DNA of 64,000 nt from Thiosymbion sp942492625 (lineage in GTDB: Bacteria > Pseudomonadota > Gammaproteobacteria > Chromatiales > Chromatiaceae). Both the position numbers and the translations under genes were made by a program. Under the pieces are notes generated by a model, which did not search any database, had not been told where the DNA came from, and saw only the letters and a list, made by a program, of their open reading frames with translations. Shown in pieces: positions 36,991-45,875 of this stretch (positions within the stretch are counted from its first letter, which is position 1; the number at the start of each line of letters is the position of its first letter). The stretch spans positions 1 through 64,000 of the forward strand of contig CALOFM010000021.1 of assembly GCA_942492625.1 (NCBI GenBank). The letters run 5' to 3'.

Positions 36991-37950
36991 ATGTTGGATT
37001 CGAAACCCCTGCTGTTTCCCACGGATTTCCCCCCCATCGAGCGCCACTCGCTCGAGACTCTCCAGGTCAACCTGGGTTACCGCTGCAATCAGTCCTGTGT
37101 GCACTGTCACGTGGACGCGGGGCCCAAGCGGAAGGAGGTCATGACCGCCGAAACCCTGGACGCGGTCCTTACCTTCCTGAGGCGCGCTGGTGTGTCTGTT
37201 TTGGATCTGACCGGCGGCGCCCCCGAGCTCAATCCCGGTTTCCGCCGCCTGGTGAGCGAGTCCCGTGATCTCGGGGCGCATGTCATGGACCGCTGCAACC
37301 TGACCATCCTCGAAGAGCCGGCGCAGGAGGGGCTTGCGGAGTTTCTGGCGGCTCACCGGGTGGAAGTGGTGGCCTCGCTTCCTTGCTACCTGGAGGAGAA
37401 CGTCGACGGCCAGCGGGGCAGCGGCGTGTTCAAGACCAGCATTCGGGCCTTGCAGCGTTTGAACCGGCTCGGCTACGGCGACGGGGGAGCGGGGCTCGCA
37501 CTTAACCTGGTCTACAATCCTACGGGTCCTACCCTGCCTCCGCCTCAGGAATCCCTGGAATCGGCTTACAAGCGCGTGCTCGAGGAGCGTTACGGTGTTC
37601 GCTTCAATAGCCTGCTGACCCTGACCAATATGCCCATCCGCCGTTTCGGCAGCATGCTGCAGTCCGCGGGCCGGTTCGACGAGTATCTCGGACTTCTCAA
37701 GTCCGCGCACTCCCGGGGTAACCTTGCTGGCGTCATGTGCCGTAGCCTGGTCAGCGTCGACTGGCAGGGCCACGTCTACGACTGCGATTTCAACCAGATG
37801 CTCGATTTGCCCCTCGACGGCGGGAGGCGGCGGCTGCACATCGCCGAGCTCTCAACCGCAGACCTCGAGGGCCGTCCGATCCAGATCGGCGAGCATTGTT
37901 ACGGTTGCACGGCAGGGCAGGGTAGCAGCTGTGGTGGCGCACTGACCTGA
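36991..37950 (+). CDS. arsS: ArsS-type radical SAM protein (arsenosugar biosynthesis)
   Basis: Role: predicted radical SAM step joining the adenosyl-derived sugar with a methylated arsenical in arsenosugar formation. Seen: 319 residues. The radical SAM motif CNQSCVHC places cysteines at 32, 36 and 39; DLTGGAPELNP is the following glycine-rich strand. The C-terminal DUF3641-type domain has VYDCDFNQML and a cysteine cluster CYGCTAGQGSSC that could hold a second iron-sulfur cluster. The two genes that follow, 12 and 59 bases away, are the glycosyltransferases usually linked to arsS. No arsM methyltransferase is in the window. Confidence 0.9.
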   Translation: MLDSKPLLFPTDFPPIERHSLETLQVNLGYRCNQSCVHCHVDAGPKRKEVMTAETLDAVLTFLRRAGVSVLDLTGGAPELNPGFRRLVSESRDLGAHVMDRCNLTILEEPAQEGLAEFLAAHRVEVVASLPCYLEENVDGQRGSGVFKTSIRALQRLNRLGYGDGGAGLALNLVYNPTGPTLPPPQESLESAYKRVLEERYGVRFNSLLTLTNMPIRRFGSMLQSAGRFDEYLGLLKSAHSRGNLAGVMCRSLVSVDWQGHVYDCDFNQMLDLPLDGGRRRLHIAELSTADLEGRPIQIGEHCYGCTAGQGSSCGGALT

Positions 37951-37962
37951 GGTGAGTGTGGG

Positions 37963-38652
37963 ATGCCGCGTATCTCGGTCGTCATCCCCTGTCTCAACGA
38001 GGCGGCGATTTGCGTCCCGCGGCTCACGGCCCTGCAGCCTTTACGCCGGGACGGTCACGAGTTGATCCTGGTGGATGGGGGCAGCGAGGATGACACCAAG
38101 TTCTTGGCGCAATCATTGGTGGACCGGATGCTATGCGGCGAGCCGGGTCGTGCTGCACAGATGAATCTGGGCGCGGAGTCGGCGGTAGGCGACGTGCTCT
38201 GGTTTCTGCACCTGGATACGGCGCTTCCCGATGGTGCCTCCAGGCAGGTTTTGCAGCAAGCCTTTAACGGTCCGGGATGGGGCCGCTTCGACGTTCGGCT
38301 CAGTGGCGGGCGATCCGCGTTTCGGGTCATCGAGCGGATGATGAATCTGCGCAGCCGACTGACCGGCATGGTCACCGGAGACCAGGGCATGTTCGTCCGC
38401 CGGGAGCTGTTCGAGCGGGTGGGTGGATTTCCCCAGGTCGCCCTGATGGAGGACCTGGCCATCAGCAAGCGCTTGAAACGCCTCTCGCGGCCGGCTTGTC
38501 TGCGCAGCCGAGTGGTCACCTCAAGCCGCCGTTGGGAGCGGAACGGTGTGTGGCGCACGGTAGCGCTTATGTGGTTCTTGCGCTCGGCCTACCGTCTGGG
38601 AGCGGATCCCGACTGGCTGGCCCGGCAGTATTATCCCGAGAAGAGCCGTTAG
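37963..38652 (+). CDS. TIGR04283-type glycosyltransferase (arsenosugar cluster)
   Basis: Role: family 2 glycosyltransferase, predicted to act on arsenosugar or a related sugar lipid. Seen: 229 residues. The GT-A opening SVVIPCLNEAA, the LVDGGSEDDT nucleotide-binding turn, and the DTALP stretch corresponding to the DxD region are present; GDQGMFVRRELFERVGGF is the acceptor loop typical of this subfamily. There is no membrane segment. It starts 12 bases after arsS, so one operon is likely. Confidence 0.87.
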   Translation: MPRISVVIPCLNEAAICVPRLTALQPLRRDGHELILVDGGSEDDTKFLAQSLVDRMLCGEPGRAAQMNLGAESAVGDVLWFLHLDTALPDGASRQVLQQAFNGPGWGRFDVRLSGGRSAFRVIERMMNLRSRLTGMVTGDQGMFVRRELFERVGGFPQVALMEDLAISKRLKRLSRPACLRSRVVTSSRRWERNGVWRTVALMWFLRSAYRLGADPDWLARQYYPEKSR

Positions 38653-38711
38653 CAGTCACCGGTCAGCCGTCAGTTACAGGCGTGTTGCCTGCAGCTAACA
38701 GCCAGTAAATC

Positions 38712-39326
38712 ATGCTCTTCCCCGACGCGCGCATTTTGATCTTCGCCAAGTCCCCTGAGCCCGGTCTGGTCAAGACGCGGCTTATTCCCGCCCTGGGGCC
38801 ACAAGGTGCGGCGGAGCTGCATGCGCGTTTGCTTGCCCATACGCTCGCGCGGCTCGCTCCGGCGCGGCTGGCGCCGGTTGAGCTTTGGTGCTCGCCGGAT
38901 ACGGGGCACGTGCCTTTTCCGGAGCTGGCCCATCGATACCCCGTAAGGCTACGCCGCCAGCGCGGCGCGGACCTGGGTGCGCGTATGCTCGACGCCGCCG
39001 CCAGTGCGCTGCGTGGCAGTAAAGCGGCGATTGTCGTAGGAACGGACTGCCCGCCGTTGGACGGCCCCTACATGGAGCGGGCCCTGAACCTGCTCTCGAG
39101 CCGAGACGCGGTGCTCGGTCCGGCGCAGGACGGCGGCTATGTGCTGCTTGGGCTGAAGCGGGCGGCGCCGGAGCTTTTTTCCAATATCCCGTGGGGAACC
39201 GACCGGGTGGCGGCCATCACGCGGGATCGGTTGGAGTCGTTGCGTTGGGGTTGGGCGGAGCTGCCCGCGTTGTGGGATCTGGATCGGCCGGAAGATCTGA
39301 AGCGCCTTGCGCGCGAGTCCTATTGA
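38712..39326 (+). CDS. TIGR04282-type glycosyltransferase (DUF2064, arsenosugar cluster)
   Basis: Role: nucleotidyl- or glycosyltransferase of the CofC-like fold. Seen: 204 residues. The start ILIFAKSPEPGLVKTRL is the family hallmark with its KTRL nucleotide-binding loop; GTDCPPLDGPYM and GPAQDGGYVLLGL are the other two conserved segments. The end DLDRPEDLKRL is also typical. It is the third gene of the arsS set; 59 bases separate it from the previous gene, with repeat-like CAGTCA/AGCCAG text between them. Confidence 0.87.
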   Translation: MLFPDARILIFAKSPEPGLVKTRLIPALGPQGAAELHARLLAHTLARLAPARLAPVELWCSPDTGHVPFPELAHRYPVRLRRQRGADLGARMLDAAASALRGSKAAIVVGTDCPPLDGPYMERALNLLSSRDAVLGPAQDGGYVLLGLKRAAPELFSNIPWGTDRVAAITRDRLESLRWGWAELPALWDLDRPEDLKRLARESY

Positions 39327-39405
39327 TTTTTCTCTGCGCGCTCTGTGTCTCTGCGGTTCAATCGCTCCATCCAGGTCGTGGGCTCGTCTGGAAGCTCGAT
39401 TCGCC

Positions 39406-40215
39406 TCAGCGCTGCAGGATCAGCTCCAGCACCGCCTTGCTGCCGAAATAGGCCAGGACCAGGATGACGAACCCGCTCAGGGTCCAGATGATCGCCGTTC
39501 GTCCACGCCAGCCGTAACGCAAGCGCCCCACCAGCAGGGCGCCGAAAACCAGCCATCCCAAGGTGGAGAGCACCGTCTTGTGCACCAGGTGCTGGGCGAA
39601 CATGTCTTCTAAAAAGAAAAAGCCGCTGGCCAGGGCCAGAGTGAGCAGGATGAAGCCCATTCCGATCATCTCGAACAGCAGGCTTTCCATGGTCTGCAGC
39701 GGGGGCAGGGCGCGCACGAAGCTCACCGGCTGCCGGGTGTGCAGGTGGTGGTCCTGCACCGCGAGCAGGATTGCCTGAACGCTGGCCAGGGTCAGCAGGC
39801 TGTAGGCGAGCATCGAGAGCAGCACGTGGATCTTGATGGGCCAGCCTGCGGATTCGCGCAAGAAGCCCGGGCTCGGATACCGGGACTCCAGGAGCAGGGT
39901 CAATGCCGCCAGCGGCAGGATCAGAATCCCCAGGTTCTCCACCGGCTTGTTCAAGCTGGAGACCAACAACAGGGTGACTACAGTCCAGGAGGTCAGGGCC
40001 AGGGCGTTGAAGAAAGCCAGATTGAGCCCCGGTTGACTGAAGATGCCGTCGTACACCAGCCATGTGTGCAGGATGAGCCCCGCGAAGCCGAGCCCGAGGG
40101 CGGCGTTGCGTCCGGGGACACCGGGCTTGCCGCGGCGGAACAGGCGCAGTGCGATGACCGCGCCCCCGGCGAGGTACAGGAGGATTGCGACGTAGGAAAT
40201 CAGGGTATGGCTCAT
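39406..40215 (-). CDS. ypjD: Cytochrome c assembly-type inner membrane protein (CcsA/YpjD)
   Basis: Role: member of the CcmC/CcsA heme-handling membrane family; the precise function of YpjD is unsettled. Seen: 269 residues from the ATG at 40215, with about eight hydrophobic helices (for example ISYVAILLYLAGGAVIAL and LVFGALLVG). IKIHVLLSMLAYSLLTLA and FAQHLVHKTVLSTLGW carry the conserved histidines expected to bind heme. It is divergent from ffh, the common gammaproteobacterial arrangement, with 151 bases between them for both promoters. Confidence 0.88.
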   Translation of the reverse strand: MSHTLISYVAILLYLAGGAVIALRLFRRGKPGVPGRNAALGLGFAGLILHTWLVYDGIFSQPGLNLAFFNALALTSWTVVTLLLVSSLNKPVENLGILILPLAALTLLLESRYPSPGFLRESAGWPIKIHVLLSMLAYSLLTLASVQAILLAVQDHHLHTRQPVSFVRALPPLQTMESLLFEMIGMGFILLTLALASGFFFLEDMFAQHLVHKTVLSTLGWLVFGALLVGRLRYGWRGRTAIIWTLSGFVILVLAYFGSKAVLELILQR

Positions 40216-40366
40216 GGCGCCGGATGATGGCACAAAGGATGGAGCCGGGAAAAGCCGCCGGCAATCGGGAAGCAAAGTGCAAGGTGGCGAAGGTATACTC
40301 TGCGCGAGCTTCGCTTTCAAATCGGCGCCGGTCAGACTCCGGCGCTCGCCGTTTACGAGGTGGAAG

Positions 40367-41740
40367 ATGTTCGAGAATCTCCAGGACCGCTTCTCCAGGG
40401 TCTTAAAGAACGTCCGGGGCCAGGGCCGGCTCACGGAGGCCAATATCAAGGACACCATGCGCGAGGTCCGCATGGCCCTGCTCGAGGCCGACGTGGCCCT
40501 GCCCGTCGTGCGTGCGTTCGTGGAGCGGGTCCGCGAGAGAGCGATGGGCGAAAACGTGCTCAACAGCCTCACGCCGGGCCAGACCCTGGTCAAGATTGTC
40601 AACGACGAGCTGGTCAGCCTGATGGGCGAGGCCAACGAGGGCCTCGACCTGAGCGTCCAGCCCCCCGCGGTCATTCTGATGGCGGGATTGCAGGGCTCGG
40701 GTAAGACCACCAGCGTCGCCAAGCTCGCGCGCTGGCTTCAAGAGAAGGAGAAGAAGAAGGTCATGCTCGTGAGCTGCGACGTCTACCGTCCCGCCGCCAT
40801 CAAGCAGCTTCAGACCCTGGCCGCCGAGGTCGAGTCCGGGTTCTTTCCCAGCAGCGGCGACCAGAAGCCTGTGGACATCGCCCGGCGGGCCATCGAGGCG
40901 GCGCGCAAGGACTTTCGCGACGTGCTGATTGTCGACACTGCCGGGCGGCTGCACGTGGACGAGTCCATGATGGACGAGATCAAGGCCCTGCACGCGGCCA
41001 TCGCCCCGGTGGAGACCCTGTTCGTCGTCGACAGCATGACGGGCCAGGACGCCGCCAACACCGCCAAGGCGTTCGACGATGCCCTGCCGCTGACGGGCGT
41101 GGTGCTCACCAAGACCGACGGTGATGCCCGCGGCGGCGCCGCCCTTTCGATTCGCCACATCACCGGCAAGCCCATCAAGTTCCTCGGCGTCGGCGAGAAG
41201 GTCGGCGCCCTCGAGCCCTTCCACCCGGACCGGGTGGCCTCGCGCATCCTGGGAATGGGCGACGTGCTCTCGCTGGTGGAAGAGGTGCAGAGCAAAGTAG
41301 ACCACGAGAAGGCCCAAAAGCTGGTCAAGAAGCTCAAGAAGGGCAAGGGCTTCGACCTGGCGGACTTTCGCGAGCAGCTGCTGCAGATGTCCAACCTCGG
41401 CGGCATGGCCGGACTCATGGACAAGCTTCCAGGAATGAACGAGATCCCCGACCATGTCAAGAATCAGGTGAACGACAAGGAGATGGTCAAGCTGGTTGCC
41501 ATCATCAATTCCATGACCGCCAAGGAGCGCGAATTTCCCGCTGTCATCAAGGGCTCGCGCAAGCGCCGCATCGCGGCCGGTTCCGGCACCCAGATTCAGG
41601 ACGTCAACCGCCTGCTCAAGCAGTTCACCCAGATGCAGAAGATGATGAAGAAGATGAAGGGCGGGGGCATGGCCAAGATGATGCGCGGCCTCAAGGGACG
41701 GATGCCAGGTGGTATGCCGCCGGGCGGGTTTCCCTTCTGA
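40367..41740 (+). CDS. ffh: Signal recognition particle protein Ffh
   Basis: Role: GTPase that binds signal sequences of nascent chains and 4.5S RNA for membrane targeting. Seen: 457 residues from the ATG at 40367; the frame is open upstream but FENLQDRFSRVLK is the standard start. G1 GLQGSGKTT, G3 DTAGR, G4 TKTDG and the closing GVGEK are all present. The C-terminal M domain is rich in methionine and ends QMQKMMKKMKGGGMAKMM. It precedes rpsP by 95 bases. Confidence 0.98.
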   Translation: MFENLQDRFSRVLKNVRGQGRLTEANIKDTMREVRMALLEADVALPVVRAFVERVRERAMGENVLNSLTPGQTLVKIVNDELVSLMGEANEGLDLSVQPPAVILMAGLQGSGKTTSVAKLARWLQEKEKKKVMLVSCDVYRPAAIKQLQTLAAEVESGFFPSSGDQKPVDIARRAIEAARKDFRDVLIVDTAGRLHVDESMMDEIKALHAAIAPVETLFVVDSMTGQDAANTAKAFDDALPLTGVVLTKTDGDARGGAALSIRHITGKPIKFLGVGEKVGALEPFHPDRVASRILGMGDVLSLVEEVQSKVDHEKAQKLVKKLKKGKGFDLADFREQLLQMSNLGGMAGLMDKLPGMNEIPDHVKNQVNDKEMVKLVAIINSMTAKEREFPAVIKGSRKRRIAAGSGTQIQDVNRLLKQFTQMQKMMKKMKGGGMAKMMRGLKGRMPGGMPPGGFPF

Positions 41741-41835
41741 GGATTTCGGATACTGGCTTCCAATTCGCTCCGATTGCTGTATATTGACGCGTTTACCCGC
41801 GCTGTGTGTGCATTAATTCAGGATCTGGGTTGAAA

Positions 41836-42150
41836 ATGGTATCGATTCGCTTGTCTCGTGGCGGCGCCAAGAAGCGCCCCTTTTATCAAATCGTCGTCGC
41901 CGACGAGCGCGTGAAGCGCGATGGTCGCTATATCGAGCGTATCGGCTTCTTCAATCCGGTTGCCACCGGCGGCGAGGTGCGGCTGCGTCTGGACCGGGCG
42001 CGGGCCGAGCATTGGATCGCGCGCGGTGCAAAGCCCTCCGAGCGTGTCGCCAAGCTGCTGAAAGACCCGGCCGTAGAGCCCGAGGTCGCCGAGGCACCGG
42101 TGCAGCCCGCCGAAGAGGCCGCCGTGGCAGAGGCGCCCGCCGCTTCCTGA
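41836..42150 (+). CDS. rpsP: 30S ribosomal protein S16
   Basis: Seen: 104 residues from the ATG at 41836; VSIRLSRGGAKKRPFYQIVV is the conserved N-terminus. FFNPV and the LDRARAEHWIARGAKPSERV segment are also conserved. An Ala/Glu-rich tail of about 25 residues extends past the core S16 fold, a known variable feature. It leads the rpsP-rimM-trmD-rplS operon, which joins ribosome assembly and tRNA modification. Confidence 0.98.
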   Translation: MVSIRLSRGGAKKRPFYQIVVADERVKRDGRYIERIGFFNPVATGGEVRLRLDRARAEHWIARGAKPSERVAKLLKDPAVEPEVAEAPVQPAEEAAVAEAPAAS

Positions 42151-42166
42151 TTCCGGCTAGTCGGTC

Positions 42167-42691
42167 GTGGCTGGCGCCGGGATCGAAGAGCATGCCCGGC
42201 CGCGGATGCTGGTGCTGGGTCGAATCAATGGCGTCTATGGCGTTCGGGGCTGGGTGAAAGTCTTCTCCGACACCGACCCGCGGAACAATATTCTGAGATT
42301 TAGACCCTGGTACCTGGGCGCGTCGCAGTATCCCTGCAATGTTGCAGAAGGGAGGCGTCAGGGTAAGGGCTTGGTGGCCCGAATCGAGGGCTGCGAGGAC
42401 CGAGATCAGGCTGCTGCCCTGGTGGGCCTGGAGATCGCAGTGCGCCGTGATCAGCTGCCGCCGCCTCGCGCCGATGAATTTTACTGGGCAGACTTGGAAG
42501 GGCTGACCGTCGAGACCCTGGACGGTACGGAGCTCGGGCGGGTTGACCATTTGTTCGCCACCGCCGCCAACGACGTGCTTGTCGTCAAGGGGGACCGAGA
42601 GAGGCTGCTGCCCTTTCTCTGGGATCGGGTGGTCAGGGAGGTGGACTTCGACCTCAGGCGGATGCGGGTTGACTGGGACCCGGAGTTTTAG
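42167..42691 (+). CDS. rimM: 16S rRNA processing/ribosome maturation factor RimM
   Basis: Role: assists assembly of the 30S head by binding S19. Seen: 174 residues, GTG start 16 bases after rpsP. LGRINGVYGVRGWVKVFS is the RimM N-terminal barrel; YWADLEGLTVETLDGTELG begins the PRC barrel, and VVREVDFDLRRMRVDWDPEF is the characteristic end. The TAG stop shares one base with the trmD GTG (TAGTG), so translation is coupled. Confidence 0.96.
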   Translation: MAGAGIEEHARPRMLVLGRINGVYGVRGWVKVFSDTDPRNNILRFRPWYLGASQYPCNVAEGRRQGKGLVARIEGCEDRDQAAALVGLEIAVRRDQLPPPRADEFYWADLEGLTVETLDGTELGRVDHLFATAANDVLVVKGDRERLLPFLWDRVVREVDFDLRRMRVDWDPEF

Positions 42692-43434
42692 TGCGCTTCG
42701 ACGTCATCAGTCTGTTTCCGGACCTGTTTCGAATCCTCACCGGGCAAGGTGTCACCGGCCGGGCGCTGGAGGGGGGTATCGCCGAGTTGCACCTGTGGAA
42801 CCCGCGAGACTACACCCGGGATCTGCACCGCACGGTGGACGACCGGCCTTACGGCGGCGGACCGGGTATGGTCATGAAGGTGGAGCCCCTGCGGGCCGCC
42901 ATCGAGGACGCAAAGCGTGCGGTCCCGGACAGCCGGGTGGCCTATCTCACGCCCCAGGGACGCACCCTGGACCAGGGAGCGATGACTCGGATCGCGGCCA
43001 GCCCGGGATGGATCCTGATCGCGGGGCGTTACGAGGGCATCGATGAGCGGCTCGTGGAGCGCTACGTGGACGAGGAGTGGTCCATCGGCGACTATGTGCT
43101 GAGCGGCGGGGAGCTGCCTGCCATGGTGATCATGGATGCAGTGATCCGGCTCCTGCCGGGAGCCCTCGGGCACGCCGATTCGGCGCAGGAGGACTCCCAC
43201 GTGGACGGCCTGCTGGATTGTCCGCATTACACACGGCCCGAGGAGATCGCCGGTGGGCGGGTGCCCGGGGTGCTGCTGAGCGGAGACCACGCAGCGATTG
43301 CACGTTGGCGTCTGCAACAGGCCCTGGGACGTACCTGGTTGCGGCGCCCGGACTTGTTGGAGGGCCGCGGGATGAGTGCCGAAGAGCAGGCGCTGTTGAA
43401 TGAATTTATCCGAGTGCATCAAGTCGCCGGGTGA
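42691..43434 (+). CDS. trmD: tRNA (guanine-N1)-methyltransferase TrmD
   Basis: Role: methylates G37 next to the anticodon, preventing frameshifts. Seen: 247 residues, GTG start. RFDVISLFPDLF is the usual opening; DDRPYGGGPGMVMK, IAGRYEGIDERL and YVLSGGELPAMV form the trefoil knot that binds SAM; ARWRLQQALGRTWLRRPDLL is the conserved C-terminal domain. rplS starts 19 bases later. Confidence 0.98.
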   Translation: MRFDVISLFPDLFRILTGQGVTGRALEGGIAELHLWNPRDYTRDLHRTVDDRPYGGGPGMVMKVEPLRAAIEDAKRAVPDSRVAYLTPQGRTLDQGAMTRIAASPGWILIAGRYEGIDERLVERYVDEEWSIGDYVLSGGELPAMVIMDAVIRLLPGALGHADSAQEDSHVDGLLDCPHYTRPEEIAGGRVPGVLLSGDHAAIARWRLQQALGRTWLRRPDLLEGRGMSAEEQALLNEFIRVHQVAG

Positions 43435-43453
43435 GAACAGGAGTTGGAGCATC

Positions 43454-43795
43454 ATGAACATCATTGAAGGGCTTGAGAAAGAGCAGATGACCCGTGAGGT
43501 CCCGGACTTTGCGCCCGGCGATACCGTCGTGGTGCAGGTAAAGGTGAAAGAAGGCAATCGGGAGCGCCTGCAGGCCTTCGAAGGCGTATGCATTGCCAAG
43601 CGCAACCGCGGCCTGAACTCGGCCTTCACGGTGCGTAAGATTTCACACGGTGAGGGGGTGGAGCGTGTGTTCCAGACCCACAGCCCGTCGGTTGCCGGCA
43701 TCCAGGTCAAGCGCAGGGGCGACGTGCGCCGCGCCAAGTTGTATTACCTGCGAGGGCGGACCGGTAAGGCGGCCCGGATCAAAGAGAAAGTCTGA
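43454..43795 (+). CDS. rplS: 50S ribosomal protein L19
   Basis: Seen: 113 residues from the ATG at 43454, preceded by GGAG. FAPGDTVVVQVKVKEGNRERLQ, EGVCIAKRNRGLNS and KLYYLRGRTGKAARIKEK are diagnostic; it sits at the 30S-50S interface. It is the last gene of the operon and is followed by a hairpin with a U tract. Confidence 0.98.
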   Translation: MNIIEGLEKEQMTREVPDFAPGDTVVVQVKVKEGNRERLQAFEGVCIAKRNRGLNSAFTVRKISHGEGVERVFQTHSPSVAGIQVKRRGDVRRAKLYYLRGRTGKAARIKEKV

Positions 43796-43802
43796 GCTCG
43801 GG

Positions 43803-43834
43803 AAAACCTGCCCCAAACTACGGAGCGGGTTTTT
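43803..43834 (+). terminator. Possible terminator after rplS
   Basis: AAAACCTGC (43803-43811) pairs with GCGGGTTTT (43825-43833) around a 13-base loop, with one G-U pair, and the descending arm runs into TTTTT. It ends only seven bases before the proposed start of exonuclease I, so it could also limit read-through into, or translation of, that gene. Confidence 0.5.
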
Positions 43835-43840
43835 CCGAGA

Positions 43841-45289
43841 TTGCTCCCGCTCTTGAGCAAAACCTTCTACTGGCACGACTACGAGACCTGGGGCGCGGAC
43901 CCGCGCCGGGATCGGCCCTCTCAGTTTGCCGGTCTGCGCACCGACGAGGCGCTCAACACCGTCGGTGAGCCCCTGGTCCTCTTCTGCCGGCCGGCGAACG
44001 ATGTGCTTCCCCAGCCCGATGCCTGCTTGGTTACCGGGATCTCCCCCCAGCGGGCCGAGCGCGAGGGCCGTGTCGAGGCGGACTTCGCCGACGCCATTCA
44101 CCGTGAGCTGTCGCGGTCCAGTACCTGCGCCGTTGGCTACAATAGCATCCGCTTCGACGACGAAGTCACCCGCAACCTCCTGTACCGCAACTTCTTCGAT
44201 CCTTACGCCCGCGAGTGGCAGAACGGCAACTCGCGCTGGGACCTGATCGACACGGTGCGTTTGGCCCACGCCCTGCGGCCGGAGGGCATCGAGTGGCCCC
44301 GGCGTGAGGACGGGATCACCTCCTTCCGTCTCGAGCTTCTGACCGCCGCTAACGGTATCGAGCATGCCGGCGCCCATGACGCCTTGGCGGACGTGCGCGC
44401 CACCATCGACTTGGCACGGCTTCTCAAGTCGCGGCAGCCGCGCCTGTTCGACTATGCGCTGACGCTTCGGGCCAAGCGCCGGGTCGGGGAGCTATTCGAT
44501 CAGGGCGATCCCTTGCTGCACGTCTCCGCACGCTATCCGGCGGACCTGGGGTGTATCGCCCCCGTGGTGCCGGTTGCTCGTCACCCGGTCAACAGCAACG
44601 GCATCATCTGCTTCGACCTGCGCCAAGATCCCGAGCCCCTTCTGAAGCTCGGTGCTGAGGAGATCCACCGGCGCCTGTTCAGCCGCGCGGAAGAACTGCC
44701 CGAGGGCTTGGAGCGCATCCCCCTCAAGACGGTTCATATCAACCGCTGCCCCATCCTGGCCCCGATGAAGACGCTGAGCTTTGACGCCGCCGAGCGCTGG
44801 CAAATCGACGACGCCGTTGTCGCTCGCCATGCGCGGAGTCTCAGGGATGCCCGGGGCTTGGCGGAGAAGGTGCAGCGGGTCCACAGCATGGCCGAGTTTC
44901 CACCCGAAACCGATCCGGACCTGATGCTCTACTCCGGCGGGTTTTTCCCGGATTCGGACCGGCGGGAGATGGCGCGCCTGCGCACCCTTGCGCCGGAGGA
45001 TCTGGCGGCGGAGGGTTGCATCTTCGAGGACCAGCGCTTGCCGGAAATGCTGTTTCGCTACCGCGCCCGCAACTGGCCCCAGACCCTGACAGAGGCGCAG
45101 CGGCAGGACTGGGACGCCTATCGCTTCCGGCGTCTCACCGAGCCGGAAGCCGGTGGCAGCATAACGGTGGATGCGTATCAACAACGCCTGCACGAGCTGC
45201 GCGCCGAGGCGGAGGGCGACCCGCGGCGGCTTGCGCTTCTCGATGCGCTAGACCAGTGGGCGGAGCGGGTGATGGACGTCTCCGGTTAG
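43841..45289 (+). CDS. sbcB: Exodeoxyribonuclease I
   Basis: Role: 3'-5' exonuclease on single-stranded DNA in recombination and mismatch repair. Seen: 482 residues from a TTG at 43841; a second TTG at 43853 gives SKTFYWHDYE and may be the true start, as neither has a strong ribosome site. DEDDh residues are visible in FYWHDYETWG, GYNSIRFDDEVTRN and HDALADVRATIDLA. The SH3-like region and C-terminal helical domain (ELPEGLERIPLKTVHINRCP; YRARNWPQTL) are complete. Confidence 0.95.
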   Translation: MLPLLSKTFYWHDYETWGADPRRDRPSQFAGLRTDEALNTVGEPLVLFCRPANDVLPQPDACLVTGISPQRAEREGRVEADFADAIHRELSRSSTCAVGYNSIRFDDEVTRNLLYRNFFDPYAREWQNGNSRWDLIDTVRLAHALRPEGIEWPRREDGITSFRLELLTAANGIEHAGAHDALADVRATIDLARLLKSRQPRLFDYALTLRAKRRVGELFDQGDPLLHVSARYPADLGCIAPVVPVARHPVNSNGIICFDLRQDPEPLLKLGAEEIHRRLFSRAEELPEGLERIPLKTVHINRCPILAPMKTLSFDAAERWQIDDAVVARHARSLRDARGLAEKVQRVHSMAEFPPETDPDLMLYSGGFFPDSDRREMARLRTLAPEDLAAEGCIFEDQRLPEMLFRYRARNWPQTLTEAQRQDWDAYRFRRLTEPEAGGSITVDAYQQRLHELRAEAEGDPRRLALLDALDQWAERVMDVSG

Positions 45290-45410
45290 CGCAACGGCGC
45301 ATTGATCGAGAGATCAGATGCCGCGCAGCAGCCCCTCCCCCCGCTTTTGAAGGCTCATGCCTGGTCGCACGAGAAACACCGATGACTGTTTTGATTCAAA
45401 AGGAGGATCG

Positions 45411-45833
45411 ATGAAGAAGATACTCATAGCCTGTTCCGCGTCGCTTTCGCTTTTAGGCTGCGCGACCTCAGGCGGCTCGACGCCAGCGGACGCGTGCAGC
45501 AACTCGGACGGTGCGTTCGACCAGGCCGCATTCGTCATCGCGACGCAGCCGCCAGCGGGGGCTCGCGTTTCCAGCGGTTTTCCGGTACGTGGCTGCTCAC
45601 GCACATTCGAGAGCAACGTGCAGTGGCGTCTGCTGGCTCGGGATGGATCAATTCTGCAGCAGGGTTTCACCTCCGGCGGTGGCGTGGATGGCGTTGGCCC
45701 GTTCTCGTTCACCGTGGGTTTCAGCGTGCCCGAGCGCCAGATCGGCCATCTGGAGGTGTACGAGGAGGATGTTTCCGACGGCGAGGGTTTTCCACCGGGT
45801 CGGACGCTGCTGCCGCTCGTGCTGCAGCCGTAG
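45411..45833 (+). CDS. Lipoprotein with Gmad2-type immunoglobulin-like domain
   Basis: Seen: 140 residues from the ATG at 45411, preceded by AAGGAGGATCG. MKKILIACSASLSLLGC is a lipoprotein signal with lipobox LLGC, so Cys17 is the predicted lipidated residue. The mature part (FVIATQPPAGARVSSGFPVRG, then WRLLARDGSILQQGF and GHLEVYEEDVSDGEG) resembles the Gmad2 beta-sandwich found in surface and spore germination proteins. Partners are unknown; the neighbours are unrelated. Confidence 0.8.
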   Translation: MKKILIACSASLSLLGCATSGGSTPADACSNSDGAFDQAAFVIATQPPAGARVSSGFPVRGCSRTFESNVQWRLLARDGSILQQGFTSGGGVDGVGPFSFTVGFSVPERQIGHLEVYEEDVSDGEGFPPGRTLLPLVLQP

Positions 45834-45875
45834 GCCTTTCCAAAAGTACGCCGTTTTCGTTGTCGCTTGGCGGAC

